From Phaseolus vulgaris (taxonomy: Eukaryota > Streptophyta > Magnoliopsida > Fabales > Fabaceae): a stretch of DNA of 64,000 bases. Below are positions 36,869 to 50,031 of this stretch, piece by piece. The stretch lies in contig NC_023758.2 of NCBI RefSeq assembly GCF_000499845.2, positions 852,811 through 916,810 of the forward strand, read 5' to 3'. The position numbers and the translations under genes are program-made. Each line of letters opens with the position of its first letter. Position 1 is the stretch's first letter. A model generated the notes under the pieces. It was not told where the DNA came from. It searched no databases and was given only the letters and a program-made list of their open reading frames with translations.

Positions 36869-38808
36869 GGCTCAATTCCCTATTTAGCACCATTTACATC
36901 TTTATTTCTCTATCTAGCACCCTTTTGACTTTATTTCCCTATCTAGCATCCTTTTGTTTTTATTTCCCTATCTAGCACTCTTTTATTTTTTATTTCCCTA
37001 TCTAGCACCATTTTAAAAATAAATAAATAAATAATAAATTATTATTTTTTTAATAATTTTAATTTTGAATGCATTAAAAAATAAATATTTTTAATGTTTA
37101 AAATAATTAGAAATATAATTAATGAATAAATAAATGAGTTTTTACAAAATAAAAATAAAAAAGTAATAAATTAAAAATGTTTACTTTAAAATTATTTTTT
37201 TTAAAAATGAAGAAAATAAAAAATTAAACTCTACAACAACATAAAAGTTGAATCTATAAACATAAATTAGTATTTATTTTTATTATTATTGATGATGTAA
37301 TCATGTTAATTTCAAGTAAAAAATACAGGACATATTTATAAAAAAAACCAAAGTCAATTAGTATTAATTAATAGTGGACACATAAATAATATTGAAGTAT
37401 TTACCTAAATGCAAAATTCTAAAAAAAACTAATACAAATGTTACATTTAATGCTTAAAAATGAGACAAAAAAATAAGTATAGAAAATAAAAACAGCAACA
37501 ATAAAATAAAAACAAAAAATAGATATAAATAAAGAATGACAGAAAAAAAAAACAACTAAAAACATAAAAGATATAAAATAAAGGCAAAAAAAATAAGATA
37601 AAGATAAAAGATATAAAAAAAATTCAAACAAGATAAAGATAAGAGATATAAGGCAATATTAAATAAGTATATGTTGATCATAAAAAGGAAAATAAATAAA
37701 AGATGATCATTCATTTGATATTTTCATTAAATAGTTTGTGCAAAATGAAACATAATTAATGACGAAAATTGCACAATCCAGTAATTTTTTTTATAATTTT
37801 AATTTTGAATGCATTAAAAAAATATATTTTTAGTATTTAAAATAGTTAGAAATATAATTAATGAATAAAAACATAAATAAAAATAAATAAAGAATGCCAG
37901 AAAAAATAATAATAACTAGAAACATATTAAATGAATGATCATCTCTCATTTATTTTCCTTTTCATGATGAACATATACTTATTTAGTATCGTCTTATATC
38001 TCTTATATTTATCTTGTTTTGATTTATTTGATTTTTTTTTATATCTTTTATCTTTATCTTATTTTGTTTTTTCTTTATTTTATACCTTTTATGTTTTTAG
38101 TTATTATTATTTTTTCTGCAATCTTTATTTATTTATTTATGGTTTTTGTTTTTATTTTATTGTTGTTGTTTTTATTTTCTAGACTTATTTATTTTTGCAT
38201 TTTTTTTCTTCTCATTTTTAAGCATTAAGTGTAACATTTGTATTAGTTTTTTTTAGAATTTTGCATTTAGGTAAATACTTCAATATTATTTATGTGTCCA
38301 CTATTAATTAATACTAATTGACATTGTTTTTTTTTTTATAAATATGTCCTGTATTTTTTACTTTGAAATTAACATGATTACATCATCAATAATAATAAAA
38401 ATAAATACTAATTTATGTTTATAGATTTAACTTTTATGTTGTTGTAGAGTTTAATTTTTTATTTTCTTCATTTAAAAAAAAATTATTTTAAAGTAAACAT
38501 TTTTAATTTATTACTTTTTTATTTTTATTTTGTAAAAACTTATTTATTTATTCATTAATTATATTTCTAATTATTTTAAACATTAAAAATATTTATTTTT
38601 TAATGCATTCAAAATTAAAATTATTAAAAAAATAATAATTTATTATTTATTTATTTATTTTTAAAATGGTGCTAGATAGGGAAATAAAAAATAAAAAAGT
38701 GCTAGATAGGAAAATAAAAACAAAAGGATGCTAGATAGGGAAATAAAAACAAAAAGGTGCTAGATAGGAAAATAAAGATGTAAATGATGCTAGATAGGAA
38801 ATTGAGCC
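36869..38808. mobile_element. Fold-back MITE with long terminal inverted repeats, Mutator-like
   Basis: Left arm about 36869-37717 and right arm about 37928-38808 are inverted copies with scattered differences, separated by a spacer of about 210 bp. The outer end of each arm holds five subrepeats of TATCTAGCACC spaced about 27-33 bp (36875-37015 and 38664-38805). Flanks are AATTTATGC (36860-36868) and AATTTATAC (38809-38817), a 9-bp target duplication with one mismatch. Nine bases is typical of Mutator-like elements. There is no transposase frame; AT-rich frames inside the arms are meaningless. The spacer repeats an inner arm block (TTTTAATTTTGAATGCATTA), so the element was reshuffled internally. 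Confidence 0.88.
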
Positions 38809-38817
38809 AATTTATAC

Positions 38818-39296
38818 CTGGGACAGTCTTTACTGAATCAACGCATGAACATTAACTCGTATAAGAATTTAAAACAGACACATTTGTATAGCAAATATAA
38901 TATAATTATATTACTAGTTTACATAAAAATAAATAAATAAAATTATTAACCATTTTTAAAAATTTCACTTGTATTACGTGGAAGGTAAAACGACGTCGTC
39001 GAAAAGAAGAGTTAGGTCCAGGGTACCCTATCCGAATTGCAATTCAAAGTGTGGGATCGTATAGTAAGTCACTTACACTCAACACACTCTCTACCGTTCG
39101 ATTATCCACGGAGTTTGGAAAGGAAAACCTTTCTTTATGCTTATCTTCAAGAGGAAAACCCCAGAGATCAAATCAAATAGTCAAAATAAAAATTAGGTCA
39201 TTTTTCTCTTTCTCTATCATTTTCTCACTATTCACGAAACCGACAAGAAGGAAATAGTAGGTGGGAGTAATCCATCCCAAAACCCTCATCGATCCA
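38818..39296. other. NFS1 upstream region with possible uORF
   Basis: The spacer between the fold-back element and NFS1 is only about 480 bp, so the element sits close to the promoter. A possible 19-codon uORF (MLIFKRKTPEIKS...) occupies 39137-39196 and ends 100 bases before the NFS1 ATG. Confidence 0.4.
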
Positions 39297-40670
39297 ATGA
39301 CCTCTAAGCTAATTGCTTCCAATCTCCGCCACCACCTCACAAAATCAGCCAAAAGCCTCCGCCGCCAGCTTCTCTCCACCTCCACGGCGGTGGAGGCCGC
39401 GGTGCCGGAACACGATGGGAACAGCTCCTCGGGAACGACGATGAAGGGCGTTCGAATCTCCGGAAGACCCCTCTATCTGGACGTTCAGGCAACATCTCCG
39501 ATGGACCCGCGTGTAGTGGACGCGATGCTGCCTTTCTATCTCTCTCGTTTCGGAAACCCTCACTCTCGCACCCACTTCTACGGCTGGGAATCCGACGAGG
39601 CCGTGGAAAACGCGCGCGCTCAGGTCGCGTCCCTCATCGGCGCGTCCCCCAAGGAGATAGTCTTCACCTCCGGTGCCACAGAGTCCAACAACATCTCCGT
39701 CAAGGGCGTCATGCATTTCTACAAGGACAAGAAGCGGCATGTGATAACCACGCAGACGGAGCACAAGTGCGTGCTCGATTCCTGCCGCCACCTGCAGCAG
39801 GAAGGTTTCGATGTCACCTATCTTCCTGTTGAGTCTGACGGGTTGATTGATTTGGAGAAGCTTAGGGCTGCGATTAGGCCCGATACGGGTCTCGTTTCGG
39901 TGATGGCGGTGAACAATGAAATTGGAGTGGTTCAGCCGATGGTGGAAATTGGGAGGATTTGCAAGGAGTTTAATGTGCCGTTTCACACTGATGCGGCTCA
40001 GGCGTTGGGGAAGATTCCGATTGATGTGGAGAAATGGAATGTGAGTTTGATGTCGTTGAGTGGGCATAAGGTTTATGGGCCTAAGGGAGTTGGGGCTTTG
40101 TATCTACGTCGGAGGCCAAGGATTCGGGTTGAGCCTCAGATGAATGGGGGTGGCCAAGAGAGGGGGATTCGGAGTGGTACTGTTCCCACTCCTTTGGTTG
40201 TGGGAATGGGTGCGGCGTGCGAGGTGGCTAAAAACGAGATGGAGTATGATGAGAAGAGGATTTGTAGTTTACAGCAAAGACTCCTTAATGGGATTAGAGA
40301 GAAGCTTGATGGGGTGGTGGTGAATGGGAGCATGGAGAGGCGCTATGCGGGGAATTTAAATTTGTCGTTTGCGTATGTTGAAGGGGAGAGTTTGCTAATG
40401 GGGTTGAAGGAGGTAGCTGTGTCCAGTGGCAGTGCCTGCACTAGTGCTAGCCTGGAGCCTTCGTATGTTTTGAGGGCGTTGGGAGTGGAGGAGGACATGG
40501 CTCACACTTCTATTAGGTTTGGAATTGGGAGGTTCACTACTGAGGCTGAAATTGACAGAGCAGTGAAGCTCACTGTTCAGCAGGTGGAGAAGTTGAGGGA
40601 AATGAGTCCGCTTTATGAAATGGTCAAGGAAGGGATTAACATCAAGGATATTCAATGGGCACAGCACTGA
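39297..40670 (+). CDS. NFS1: Mitochondrial cysteine desulfurase NFS1
   Basis: PLP enzyme that takes sulfur from cysteine to a persulfide for Fe-S cluster assembly in mitochondria. Intronless, 457 residues, the normal size for plant NFS1. The frame is open to a GTG at 39261; the first ATG, 39297, gives [20 protein letters not shown], an Arg/Lys/Ser-rich, acid-free leader as expected for mitochondrial import. The class V aminotransferase body starts near residue 60 ([15 protein letters not shown]). Visible key residues are His156 in TEHKC, the PLP Lys258 in [10 protein letters not shown], and the persulfide Cys381 in [20 protein letters not shown]. The long loop around Cys381 and the C-terminal tail ending IKDIQWAQH mark the IscS/NFS1 class rather than the plastid SufS type. 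Nothing is missing. Confidence 0.97.
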   Translation: MTSKLIASNLRHHLTKSAKSLRRQLLSTSTAVEAAVPEHDGNSSSGTTMKGVRISGRPLYLDVQATSPMDPRVVDAMLPFYLSRFGNPHSRTHFYGWESDEAVENARAQVASLIGASPKEIVFTSGATESNNISVKGVMHFYKDKKRHVITTQTEHKCVLDSCRHLQQEGFDVTYLPVESDGLIDLEKLRAAIRPDTGLVSVMAVNNEIGVVQPMVEIGRICKEFNVPFHTDAAQALGKIPIDVEKWNVSLMSLSGHKVYGPKGVGALYLRRRPRIRVEPQMNGGGQERGIRSGTVPTPLVVGMGAACEVAKNEMEYDEKRICSLQQRLLNGIREKLDGVVVNGSMERRYAGNLNLSFAYVEGESLLMGLKEVAVSSGSACTSASLEPSYVLRALGVEEDMAHTSIRFGIGRFTTEAEIDRAVKLTVQQVEKLREMSPLYEMVKEGINIKDIQWAQH

Positions 40671-43000
40671 TCATTAAGCTTTCCAATTGCTTTTCAGTGC
40701 AGGTGATGGGGAAGGAATAGTGATTGGACTCCAAGTCTAGCTGTCACAGTTGCAATTGCCGGTTTTCAGAAATTTCTTATTATTTAGCTATATACTGTAT
40801 GTCGAGGTTACATTGCAATTAAAAGTTTACCCTGGTGGAGCTATTTATACACCATTATTTTCAATTATTTGTAGTTTAGCCTGTCACTGGTGTTTATGAG
40901 GAGGAAAACATGTATTGGTACTGCCTGGACTAACCCCAATGTCGGCGTAACTATGGTTTCAGATGATCACATGAACTTCTCCAACTCTTCCTAGCTTTCC
41001 CCTTCCCAAGCTTAAGGATTACCTGTCAAGCTTAGCAGTATCTATGTTCTTGGATGGTGGAATAGGAGAAGCAAGAGCAGGTACCATATTTTTTGTTTTG
41101 TTTTGTGGTAGTTTGTATTAAACTCGTCTAGTATCGAGGCACAGCCTCTTTCGTTATATCTAGCATTACCTTGGTGATGTCAATAAAGGTTGGTCCAATT
41201 GGGCTCATATCCTTTCTACTCTTCAAAATTGAATATACATTGTTCACTCACAATTTAATAAGTGCATTCATTGAAATAATTAAAGATTCTTCTACTTAAG
41301 AGGTGCAAACATTACAAGAATAATCACTGCACTCCAACCCCCTTAAGAAAGGATGACCTGAAGATGCACAAAGCTTTAATTACTATATGAAGTCAAATGT
41401 TCACTACTTTACCCATTCAACAGAAAAAGCTTGAGATTAGAACTGGTGACTAACTAGAGGGTATTGAAATGGGAGGGCACAGAGAGGCGGTGAAAACATA
41501 GAAGGGAGTTGGAGGTGTTCAAAGTCTGGGTATAAATGGGTCTCATCTTTGGAATGTTTGTATAAAATCCAACCTAACCCATCAAACCCTCTGATGCTTG
41601 GATTGAATATAGGGTTTAGTGTTGAACCTGGTTAATTAATATGGCATATTTGAAATTTTAATTTTTTATTTATATATATTTAGTGTCTTCTCACTTGCAC
41701 AGGTTGATAGTTTCTTCTGTGACAATTTTTCTTTCGTTCATTTTTTTTTTTTTTGTCCATCTTTTACTCTATGTCCCGTGTTTTCTTGTGTTTATTAGTT
41801 AGTAGTAGTATTTTGTACACTGGCCATTCATTCTTCCGTTCTCATTTACAAGTTTCAGATTAGAATTGATGTTCGTTCATTTTAATAAGTTTCAATTCAT
41901 AACATATTTTGTATTAATTATTTCAAAATTATTATACTTAATAGGAGTTAGAGAGTGACTAACATTTAGGGGAAAGAGACAAAAGTATTGATGACAGATT
42001 ATTTTTGACAAAAGAAATATAAATTTAGAACTATTTTATTGTTATAAATTAAATTAACCATTTTTCTTCATCTTAAGAATTAGGTAATTCTTTGCACGTG
42101 AAAATGAAATTAGGTAGGGAGTGCCTTCATTCAATCAGTATTTATTGTTTAAAAATATTTTATAATGGTATATAAAAGGGTTTATTTAGTTCTTGAAGTA
42201 TAAGAAGGGTTTATATTTTGTATGCTTTTTTATTTTAATATCCGATTTAAAAGTTATATTTATATCTTTGTGTGGTCAATCTAGTATTTTATCCAATTTA
42301 AGAAGATATATTTGTAGCTATGTCTGGTCAGTCTAGTATTTTATCTATGAGTTCGGACGATACTTATAAATAGTGATCTATTTGCTATTCTTAATTCTTG
42401 AAAACAATGACTTGAATAAACTCAAATAAAAAGAGTCATATATGGTATAACTATTTGAAATAAAAAAGAAAAAAAATGCATGTACAATTTAACTATTTAG
42501 AAGTCACATATAAATGTAATTTGAAGACAATAAAAAGTTCTCTCTTTAAGGTTTTAAAATATTCCTTTTAAATCTAACCCAAATCAATTCTCTATTGAAT
42601 TATTTTTTTATTCAAATTTAATAGAAAAAATAAATTAGACCCAATCAAATTATTTTGATTAGTTTGGTTTACAAATATGATATAAACTGCTCTTTAGTCA
42701 ACCCACGAACACTCTGGATGGAGTGTGATGAAATGTGAGAAATTAATCGATATAGGCGTTTTTGTTTAACGCCAGATGAAGTTAAACGAGCTTGTGTTTT
42801 ACCTTCAATTTAAAGTTAATTGAGAACTCTTCATTTTCCGCGCATTGAACATGAGTTTGAAGTTTCAAACGTCTAACTAAAACAAAAAAAATAGAAGAGG
42901 AAAAATAAGATTATTTTAAAAAATTTACCTTAACCGGAATTGAAAAAGAGAGAGGAGTATATTTAGTAAATAGGAAGATATTAATAGTAACTGCCCTGCT
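40671..43000. other. NFS1 3' flank and intergenic sequence
   Basis: Probable 3' UTR to about 41200, then AT-rich DNA without supported genes. Confidence 0.5.
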
Positions 43001-43011
43001 CTTTTGTTTTA

Positions 43012-43030
43012 GGGACGTGATTCACGTCCC
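43012..43030. promoter_or_regulatory. 19-bp perfect palindrome with two ACGTG cores
   Basis: GGGACGTGATTCACGTCCC: 9-bp arms around a single T. Each arm holds an ACGTG core like the ABRE/G-box bound by plant bZIP factors. No gene starts nearby, so a regulatory role is unproven; it could equally be the tip of a mobile element. Confidence 0.35.
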
Positions 43031-46000
43031 TACAATGGGTTATCTTCTTTAGGGCCTGTAGGTTGCAGTTATGCCTCCATTTCACTTGGATCTACATGTT
43101 ACAATTGAGGCTGTTTCTTCCTTCACCTCTATAGGTTTTTCTGCCACCCCTTACAGAACGTGAAATACCTTTTTATCCTTATTGTGTCACCCTAATAGAG
43201 TAGCTTCATTATGTAATCTGGACATGACATGCATATGAAAAAGGATTTTTGAATCGAAAATTAATCATGGATCTGAAAAAAAGAGTTTCGGATTATATAA
43301 TGTGGAAGCTAAATACAAATTTGAAAAAAAACTTATGTCTGAAATATTACATAGGAATATTTTTTTTTTTAAAAAAAAAACTATGAAGGTAAGAGAAGAA
43401 TATATGGAGGTGCAGGAAGAAGTTGCCTTACAATTGAACCAAGATTACTCCCGCATCTATGCACGTTTTGTTGAGTTCAACATATTTCTTGGGCCATATC
43501 TCATTCATTTCGGAGGTTTTTCAGTTCGGCTCCTACTATTTACACTCCCCTTAATTTCTACTTCATTCCCCCTTCCCTAAATCCTATTCCTTAAGGTCCA
43601 CTTTGGTTGTACTCTCAATCCTTTATACCTGTTTTTGTCTTTTTCTACTCAATATTCAAATATTATCTTAATTTTGTTTTACTGAAATTATATTAAATTC
43701 AATTGTTCATAAGAAAATTGAAATATATTTTATTATTATTTTCATTCCAAAAAATACCTTTCAAATATAATTCTAAAAAGTAATTTTGAGATAGTTCCCA
43801 AAAGTTACCTTTAAGGATAGTTTCATAAAGTATTTTTCGGAACTGTTCTAATGATGGATTTTTATTCATTTTTCAAGAAACAGAAAGTAGCTTTAGGACG
43901 AGTCAATTGGTTTGTATAACTTCAATGCTGATAAAGTTGGGACGTGGTTGTTCATACCCAACTTTCAAAAGATAAAAAAAAAAAAGGTGATAAAGGGAAA
44001 ACACGTGAAAACTAGAAAAAGAGTTTATAATAAATGGAACTATTTCGGAAAAAAGGAAATTAAAGTTAAAAGATATAAAATTTGACATACAAAAGAAGGA
44101 AAGGGGAAGTGAACTTAACAAATATGAGAGTGTAAATAGCTATACCCTATTTGTTACATTCTAAATGGCCTATCTATAAGGAAGGAGGGGTAGTGGAAGA
44201 AATATGAATGAGAAATACTGCAAGAAAAGATGCAGGGTGATGTATAAGAGGTAGATGAAGATTTAGGTAGATTTTTTGTCTTAAGTTGTGATGAGTGTGG
44301 TTAAAGTGAATGGTAAGAACTTGTAAGGTGGCGAAACCAAAATAATAGAGGCAAGTCATGTGATTGTTGAAAATGCATTTGGGTAAATGCCAAAAACGAT
44401 GTGGGATAATTTGTGGTGAATAAATCCTGACAAAGGTTATAGATAGAATAATAATAAAAAGAATGTGGTGCTTTATCACTTACCGCAGCAGCTGCTCCAT
44501 CAGCATCAGATGGGAACTAAAGTGTTACTGGTGTATGCAGTACATTTTATTTGTCCACGCCACAGGGATGGGCCATCTTCAAAACCGTGTTGCTGATATT
44601 TACAGCACAAAAAACTTGAGAGAAAGAGGCGTGTATATATCATGTCAAGTTTGTATATGTATGGGGGAATTGGAATCAGTATTCCTTTTCTCATCGTGGT
44701 CCCCAACCCTACCTTTTCAGTTGTCTCTGTCTTGACCTTTGCTTTCCACCAACATTCCCTTTAATCTTTTCAACTTTTTTATGCATACCATACCAAGCTT
44801 ATGTTCATGGACTTCCTTGCTTAATTCCCTTTCCTTCAACTCTCCAACCACAAAACCTTCTGTTCTAACAAATGTTGGTAAATGTTTTGTTGTTAAGTAA
44901 ACATTTCTCTACATGCAATGAATGTAATAATTAAGTTAATCAGAGTTCTGATTTTGATACTAAAATTGGGTAGAAGGATTGAATTTGCAATCAACTACTG
45001 AACGAAAGATATGCTACAGGTGATGATGATGATGCTGCTTCATCATGATTTTGTCTTTCAATTAGACGTGTTGGTACTAAAATGAATTTCCCTGATTAAA
45101 TTTAGCTTCTTTGGATCTGAGACTCAGACCCATTTACGGTTATACTTGGTATAACTTTTGGAAAGTTGCATAACCATTTAAATCGAGAAGAGGTCAATGC
45201 ATGTTCTTCGTTTTCAACAAGTTATGCTCATGAAATAGAAAATAATAACTATGCGCATTGGGTTCAAATTTGCTTCACGACAAATGGGTTTTCGAAGGGT
45301 ACTACTGTTGCATCTTATTTTTATGCTAACGCAGTCGCGCAAATCCATCAATCATCTATTCAATCCACAGTATGGAAACCATTATTGTAGTGACAGGATA
45401 TATGTAAAAGAATAAAGTTTTTTTTGACATTCTAAAACCGTTTTTTGAAATAAATAATAATGTTTTCCAGATGTTAAGTGAATGAAATTAGTATCAAGTT
45501 ATCATTTAGTCTCTTTTTTACCATAACTAGAGCGAGTCAATTCTCATTTTTATTTAATTTTAGAAGAATATTTTCTAGACATCAACGACAAGGACTCAAA
45601 ATAAGTAGTACATAGAAAGAAGTTCATATAACACTCCACAAAGTTTGCTTTACTGAAAACAGCATCTGATCTGGTGCCTTCTAACTGTTGATACACCAAT
45701 CAACATGTTCAAGATGGGATGGGTGTTACATCATGTGACTTCTTATTGTGTTGTCATTTTGAATAGAAATCACAGAGTAGGATTTCCTTCCAACTAACCA
45801 TGTCCCTCTGTTCATGGACTCAGCAGTTTACCACCACTTTATGGAAAAACTACTGCCAATTTCTTAGGATACTAGAAAATTTTTAGCCCTCTATACCATT
45901 CTCTGCTTCCTTTCGGTGGCTAGTTATCAGTACCAATTATGATTTCACCACACAATATATACTGATTCTCGTCCAGTATAATTCACTCACTGTATCATCA

Positions 46001-47246
46001 AACGGTGGCAATGCATTCATAATACATCTTCATCATGTTCTACAAGCATAAGTGATGTCCAAAGTGCGACTTTGAACATGTTACATCACTGCTTATTTTA
46101 GTACTTATAGATATTCAGCAAAATTATAGTGTTTTTAATGGTATGCTGAGATGATGGACTAACTAGAATTGTAATATGCCTTATTGTTAATTTTATTTAT
46201 TGGCTTACAAAATCATTATGTCATAAACTGCTTGAAATATATCTATACAAATTTACAGAATAGATTGATCACTGCAATTCAGGCGCGTGGCTCACAGCAT
46301 ATGAGAAATCTACTTGAAAGCAACTTAATACTCGCTCAGGACAAGTAGTGAACAATTAATGTCTGTTCACATTTTGGAATAATATTATAAGAAAAAGGAA
46401 ATTTAAGAGTACAATCAGATGTTAGCTTGTCAATTTTTCTTTGTTACTTTCTCTGATTGAATGTGGCAGGGATTGGCTCCGTCTTTAGAGAGTGCTCCAG
46501 GATTGCTCAATAAAAAGAACATAAAGAGTAAGGCACTGTTCATGGTGCTGTTCTTTCAAAACTTCAAAAAGATTGATTATATTCTTTAATCTCACGTTAT
46601 TGCAGGATTCTCAAGGGAAAACAAAATAAAATATCATTATAACTTGTGACCAAATTCTCTGTAATATATCTATACAAGTTAGTTACATGTCAGTTATATT
46701 ACTGTCGTAAAATCACTTTTCTCATTTGTGCATCTCCAATAACATCTCGTATTACTTGGGAAGTTTACCAACATGTTGGCCATGTTAACATTTATGTTAT
46801 TCCATGCATATATATCTTACAGAAAAATAAAAGAAATCAAAACAGAGAAGACGTCACTCCAATCTCCGTGTCCATCTAACTATCACCCCAGAAATGAACA
46901 AAAGAAGCAGTCATTTTAAAAGCTGCTCTAAGCAAGTTAGCACTCATTTTAAGTTTTTAGTTCGCAGAATCTGCTTTAGAGAAGCAGAAGTGCTAAATCA
47001 ACTCGCAAACTGCGATTTACACAGCACCCGCAAATGATACAACTAAACATTTTCTGCAAAGAAATGGGGACAATTTACTATAGCAAAATAAAAACATGCC
47101 TCAGAGAGAGGTCATTGAGAGGTAAGAACAATAAAGACTAAAAAAACCAAAAGAATTACTTAGAAATGTATATTCATATACAAAATTGGCAAATTAGTTG
47201 CTGTCATCCTTGATTATCTAACAACTAAATTGTGGAACAATTGGAA
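43031..47246. other. Intergenic, nothing firmly recognised
   Basis: Frames at 43302, 44463 and 45166 start at GTG or TTG and show no domains. ATTTACACTC-type motifs occur in opposite orientation near 43540 and 44130 and might bound a degenerate element. No RNA gene was seen. Confidence 0.45.
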
Positions 47247-47842
47247 TCAGGGGTTGAAAATACGGTTCCCACATTTGCACTTCCAACTCATGGGCTTGTA
47301 GTTGGACCCACCTTCTCCCGTTGTAAAAGCAATAGTTGACAGAGTTGAAGAGTTGATCCTCCCGTTCTGCGCTTGGGGATTTGTAGGTACCTGAATGGCC
47401 TCACAGTGTCCACAAGACCTGCACCTTCTCTCGCATCTTGGTGGCCTTGAGCCTATCTGTGCCCTCACCACTGTTTTCTCATCATGCACTGTCTACACAA
47501 ATCACCATAATTTCTCATCAAGTTAAGGTTTGTGATCAGTAAACAATCACTCATGTTAATAATTAGCAGGGAGTGAAGAGCCTCTTTAAAAGTAAGCTGG
47601 CTGTACCTGATAAAATCCATTCTGTTTGGGAGTCTTTCTACCTGTTAGAACAAAGAGAAGAGAATTGTTAGTTGCAGTTGGTATTGGTGTCCATTTGGAA
47701 GCTTGGAAAACCTCTAACACATGTATGTACCTTCAGTAACAAGTCCCAGATGGGTCCAACTTGAAATTATGAGAAAGCAGAGAGAAATGGTAATAAGAGT
47801 GAGTCTTTGGCCACAAATAACATGGTGATTATCAAGTGTCAT
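47247..47842 (-). CDS. EPFL2: EPIDERMAL PATTERNING FACTOR-like secreted peptide precursor
   Basis: Secreted cysteine-rich signal peptide of the EPF/EPFL family; members bind ERECTA-family receptor kinases to guide stomatal, leaf-margin and ovule patterning. Exons in transcript order are 47842-47731, 47641-47607 and 47492-47247, with GT-AG junctions on the minus strand. Joined length is 393 bp, 130 residues. Start MTLDNHHVICG leads into a hydrophobic signal segment (LTLITISLCFLIISS). The mature C-terminal domain begins after VVRAQIGSRPPRC and carries six cysteines (CERRCRSCGHC and CKC), the EAIQVP motif and the terminal KPMSWKCKCGNRIFNP. A 35-bp middle exon joins the two halves. The EPFL2 rather than EPFL1 or EPFL3 assignment is from recalled resemblance and the XTH6/7 neighbour. 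Confidence 0.9.
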
Positions 47843-47849
47843 TGTGGTG

Positions 47850-49840
47850 TGGAAAGAGCACAGAGTGAAGAGAGGTGATGAAGAAAGAGAAATTGAGAAA
47901 TGAAAGGACGGATAGTATAATATAGGATAGGATGAAGCAAAGAGCACAAAGTGAATGACAGGGTAGAAGGAGGTAGGAATAAATATATTGCTAAAAAGAA
48001 CTTTTCATGTTGAAGTGATGGAACATAGAAGGACAAATGAGAAAAATACAGAGGGGCAAGAAAAGGAGGAGCCCCGAAAAGGGAAACACCTCTCCTTTGG
48101 TCGACGAGCCTCTGTCAAAACAAGAAACCAAAGATTGTATAATAATTGCTGCAACTGCAAGGGAGAAAGCATAGACATTACATTACAATTACATCCCTGA
48201 CTGAGAACTGAGAACCCCAAATACATGATAGTAGATAAGACAAGTAGAATATATAAACAGAAAAAGGCCACCAATTTTCACCAGATGTGAGGGAAAATCT
48301 CCCACTAAAGGACATGCATTTACAGCTGTAGATTTTTGTTCTTTATTCATTTATTTTACACATGCTTGCATGCATGTATGTGTAAACTGCTTTTAATTCC
48401 TAACTTTGATTTTATTTGTTTTGTTTTTTGGTTTGAGGTGTAGCATTGGTTTTGTAGTATATGTCAGCAGAGTAGTCCCACCATAGAATACATATAAAAC
48501 GGCCTCTCTCTTTCTGTCTGAGTGTGGGAAAGAGAAAGAACATAATCTCTCTCTGGCTTCAACATTATGGTATTATCTTTTTACTCTATCATTATGCAAT
48601 CACAATAAGATCCTGGCAATCATTCTTCTTTTTCTCTGGTTGGGGTTCGGTAAATCTGATGGAATGATTCAGAACATGCATTCCTTCTGCTGTCTTTCAT
48701 ACTCACACTGCTAAGCTAGCGACTAAATAACCAGCCTTCAGCCGCATACCAATGCTTACATAATAACATCTTTCCCACGCTTGCATCTCTTGTCGTTTTA
48801 TCCATTCTTCTTGTCGCTCATAACACGCTAACCACACACATGCCCAATAATTCAGGTATAAACCTCACCAAAATCAGACTCGTTAATCTATCCTAATTAA
48901 CTTCCACTTGCTATGTCCATTTAGATTAAAGCATAGAAACTATAACTTTTTACTTCTGGTAGATGTGGTATAATATGTAAAGAAAGGTTTCTTTCTCTGG
49001 AACTTATTCCAACACGTTATTAATCGCAGAACGTTGATTGTAGTACATATTGACAAATTTGGGCTTTCTAAACTTCAAACCTTTTTTTCTTGTTTGTGAA
49101 AAGATAACATGGCCCAATTTGTTGTACCATGAATGATTCTCCACTCCTACTGTGTAGTCCAATCAAATGTTAAAGGCTGAGCCAACCCACTTTCTGTGAG
49201 AAAACAAAATACGAAGCAACCCACGCCCACTTCATTATCATGATAAAAAAAGTTACACCTGCAACAAAAAGAAACATTTAAAAACTGTTTCCATTTTTTC
49301 TTTCTAAAATAATCAATACAACAGCACAGGATCTTACAGATTAAACGCTTTGTACAAAAACTTACTTCTACGCTAAAGTTGTTAAAATGGCGTTTAACAA
49401 AAGTTTATTCAGCACTAATAAATTTTAAAATATTTTTGCATTAATTACTCTTCTTCAAACTATAATTCTCTTAAAACAATGATGTCTATAATCAATCACG
49501 CTTATATAAATAACATGTCATTTACTTTGATGATGAAATTTGTTAAGCAATGTTACTCAACTTTAATCTTTGTAAACAGTTTTATTGAAAATGACCTTTA
49601 TCTAACACTCATAATTATATTTTTTTTATCATTTATTGAATCTCAAATAAATTCATACAGAGTAGAAAATATATTTCTAATTTATTCGTGAAATATTCGG
49701 CCTACAATTAATGATCACCAAATATATATATTAAAAAAAAATAAGAGGTGAATTGATTATTTTCAAGTAAAGATAAGCTTAAATTATTAAATACTCAGCA
49801 TGTAGGTCATGTGAGCCCTACCTTAGAACCTTCAGTGAAA
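47850..49840. other. Upstream region of the EPFL gene
   Basis: Less AT-rich to about 48900, which suits a promoter and leader for the leftward EPFL gene. Frames on either strand between 47839 and 48274 are pyrimidine-rich shadows. No second gene was recognised. Confidence 0.4.
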
Positions 49841-49841
49841 C

Positions 49842-50031
49842 TGTTGGGTATGAAGTCACCAATTGAATTTGGCTAACTAGACACCATGTTCAGTTAATGA
49901 GCTTAATCATTGTATCTTCTTTATAATTTGTATTTAAAGATATCATTGTAATTGGGGTGCAACAGAACATAATGAAAACCTAATAATTGTTCATGTGGAT
50001 GTAGGTTGCAGTTAACGACCGAATCACGCTA
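49842..50031 (+). repeat. Diverged direct repeat family C, copy 1
   Basis: GTTGGGTATGAAG, then TTCAGTTAATGAGCTTAATCAT, TTCTTTATAATTTGTATTTAAA and TTAACGACCGAATCACG align in order with 52015-52165. Non-coding in both copies. Confidence 0.6.

Noticed and set aside
37419..38228. Hydrophobic Phe/Tyr/Leu-rich frames on both strands that look like membrane proteins
   Set aside because: They are AT-driven translations of the fold-back element's arms; the same composition appears in both arms.
39345..40067. 240-codon minus-strand frame
   Set aside because: It is antisense shadow of NFS1, whose sense strand has an intact family-typical protein.
45166..45390. 74-codon frame with protein-like composition
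   Set aside because: It starts at TTG and has no adjoining exons or recognisable motif; kept only as unproven.
47839..48274. Several frames on both strands upstream of EPFL
   Set aside because: They overlap the EPFL leader and pyrimidine-rich tracts; only the frame that splices into the cysteine-rich exon is supported.
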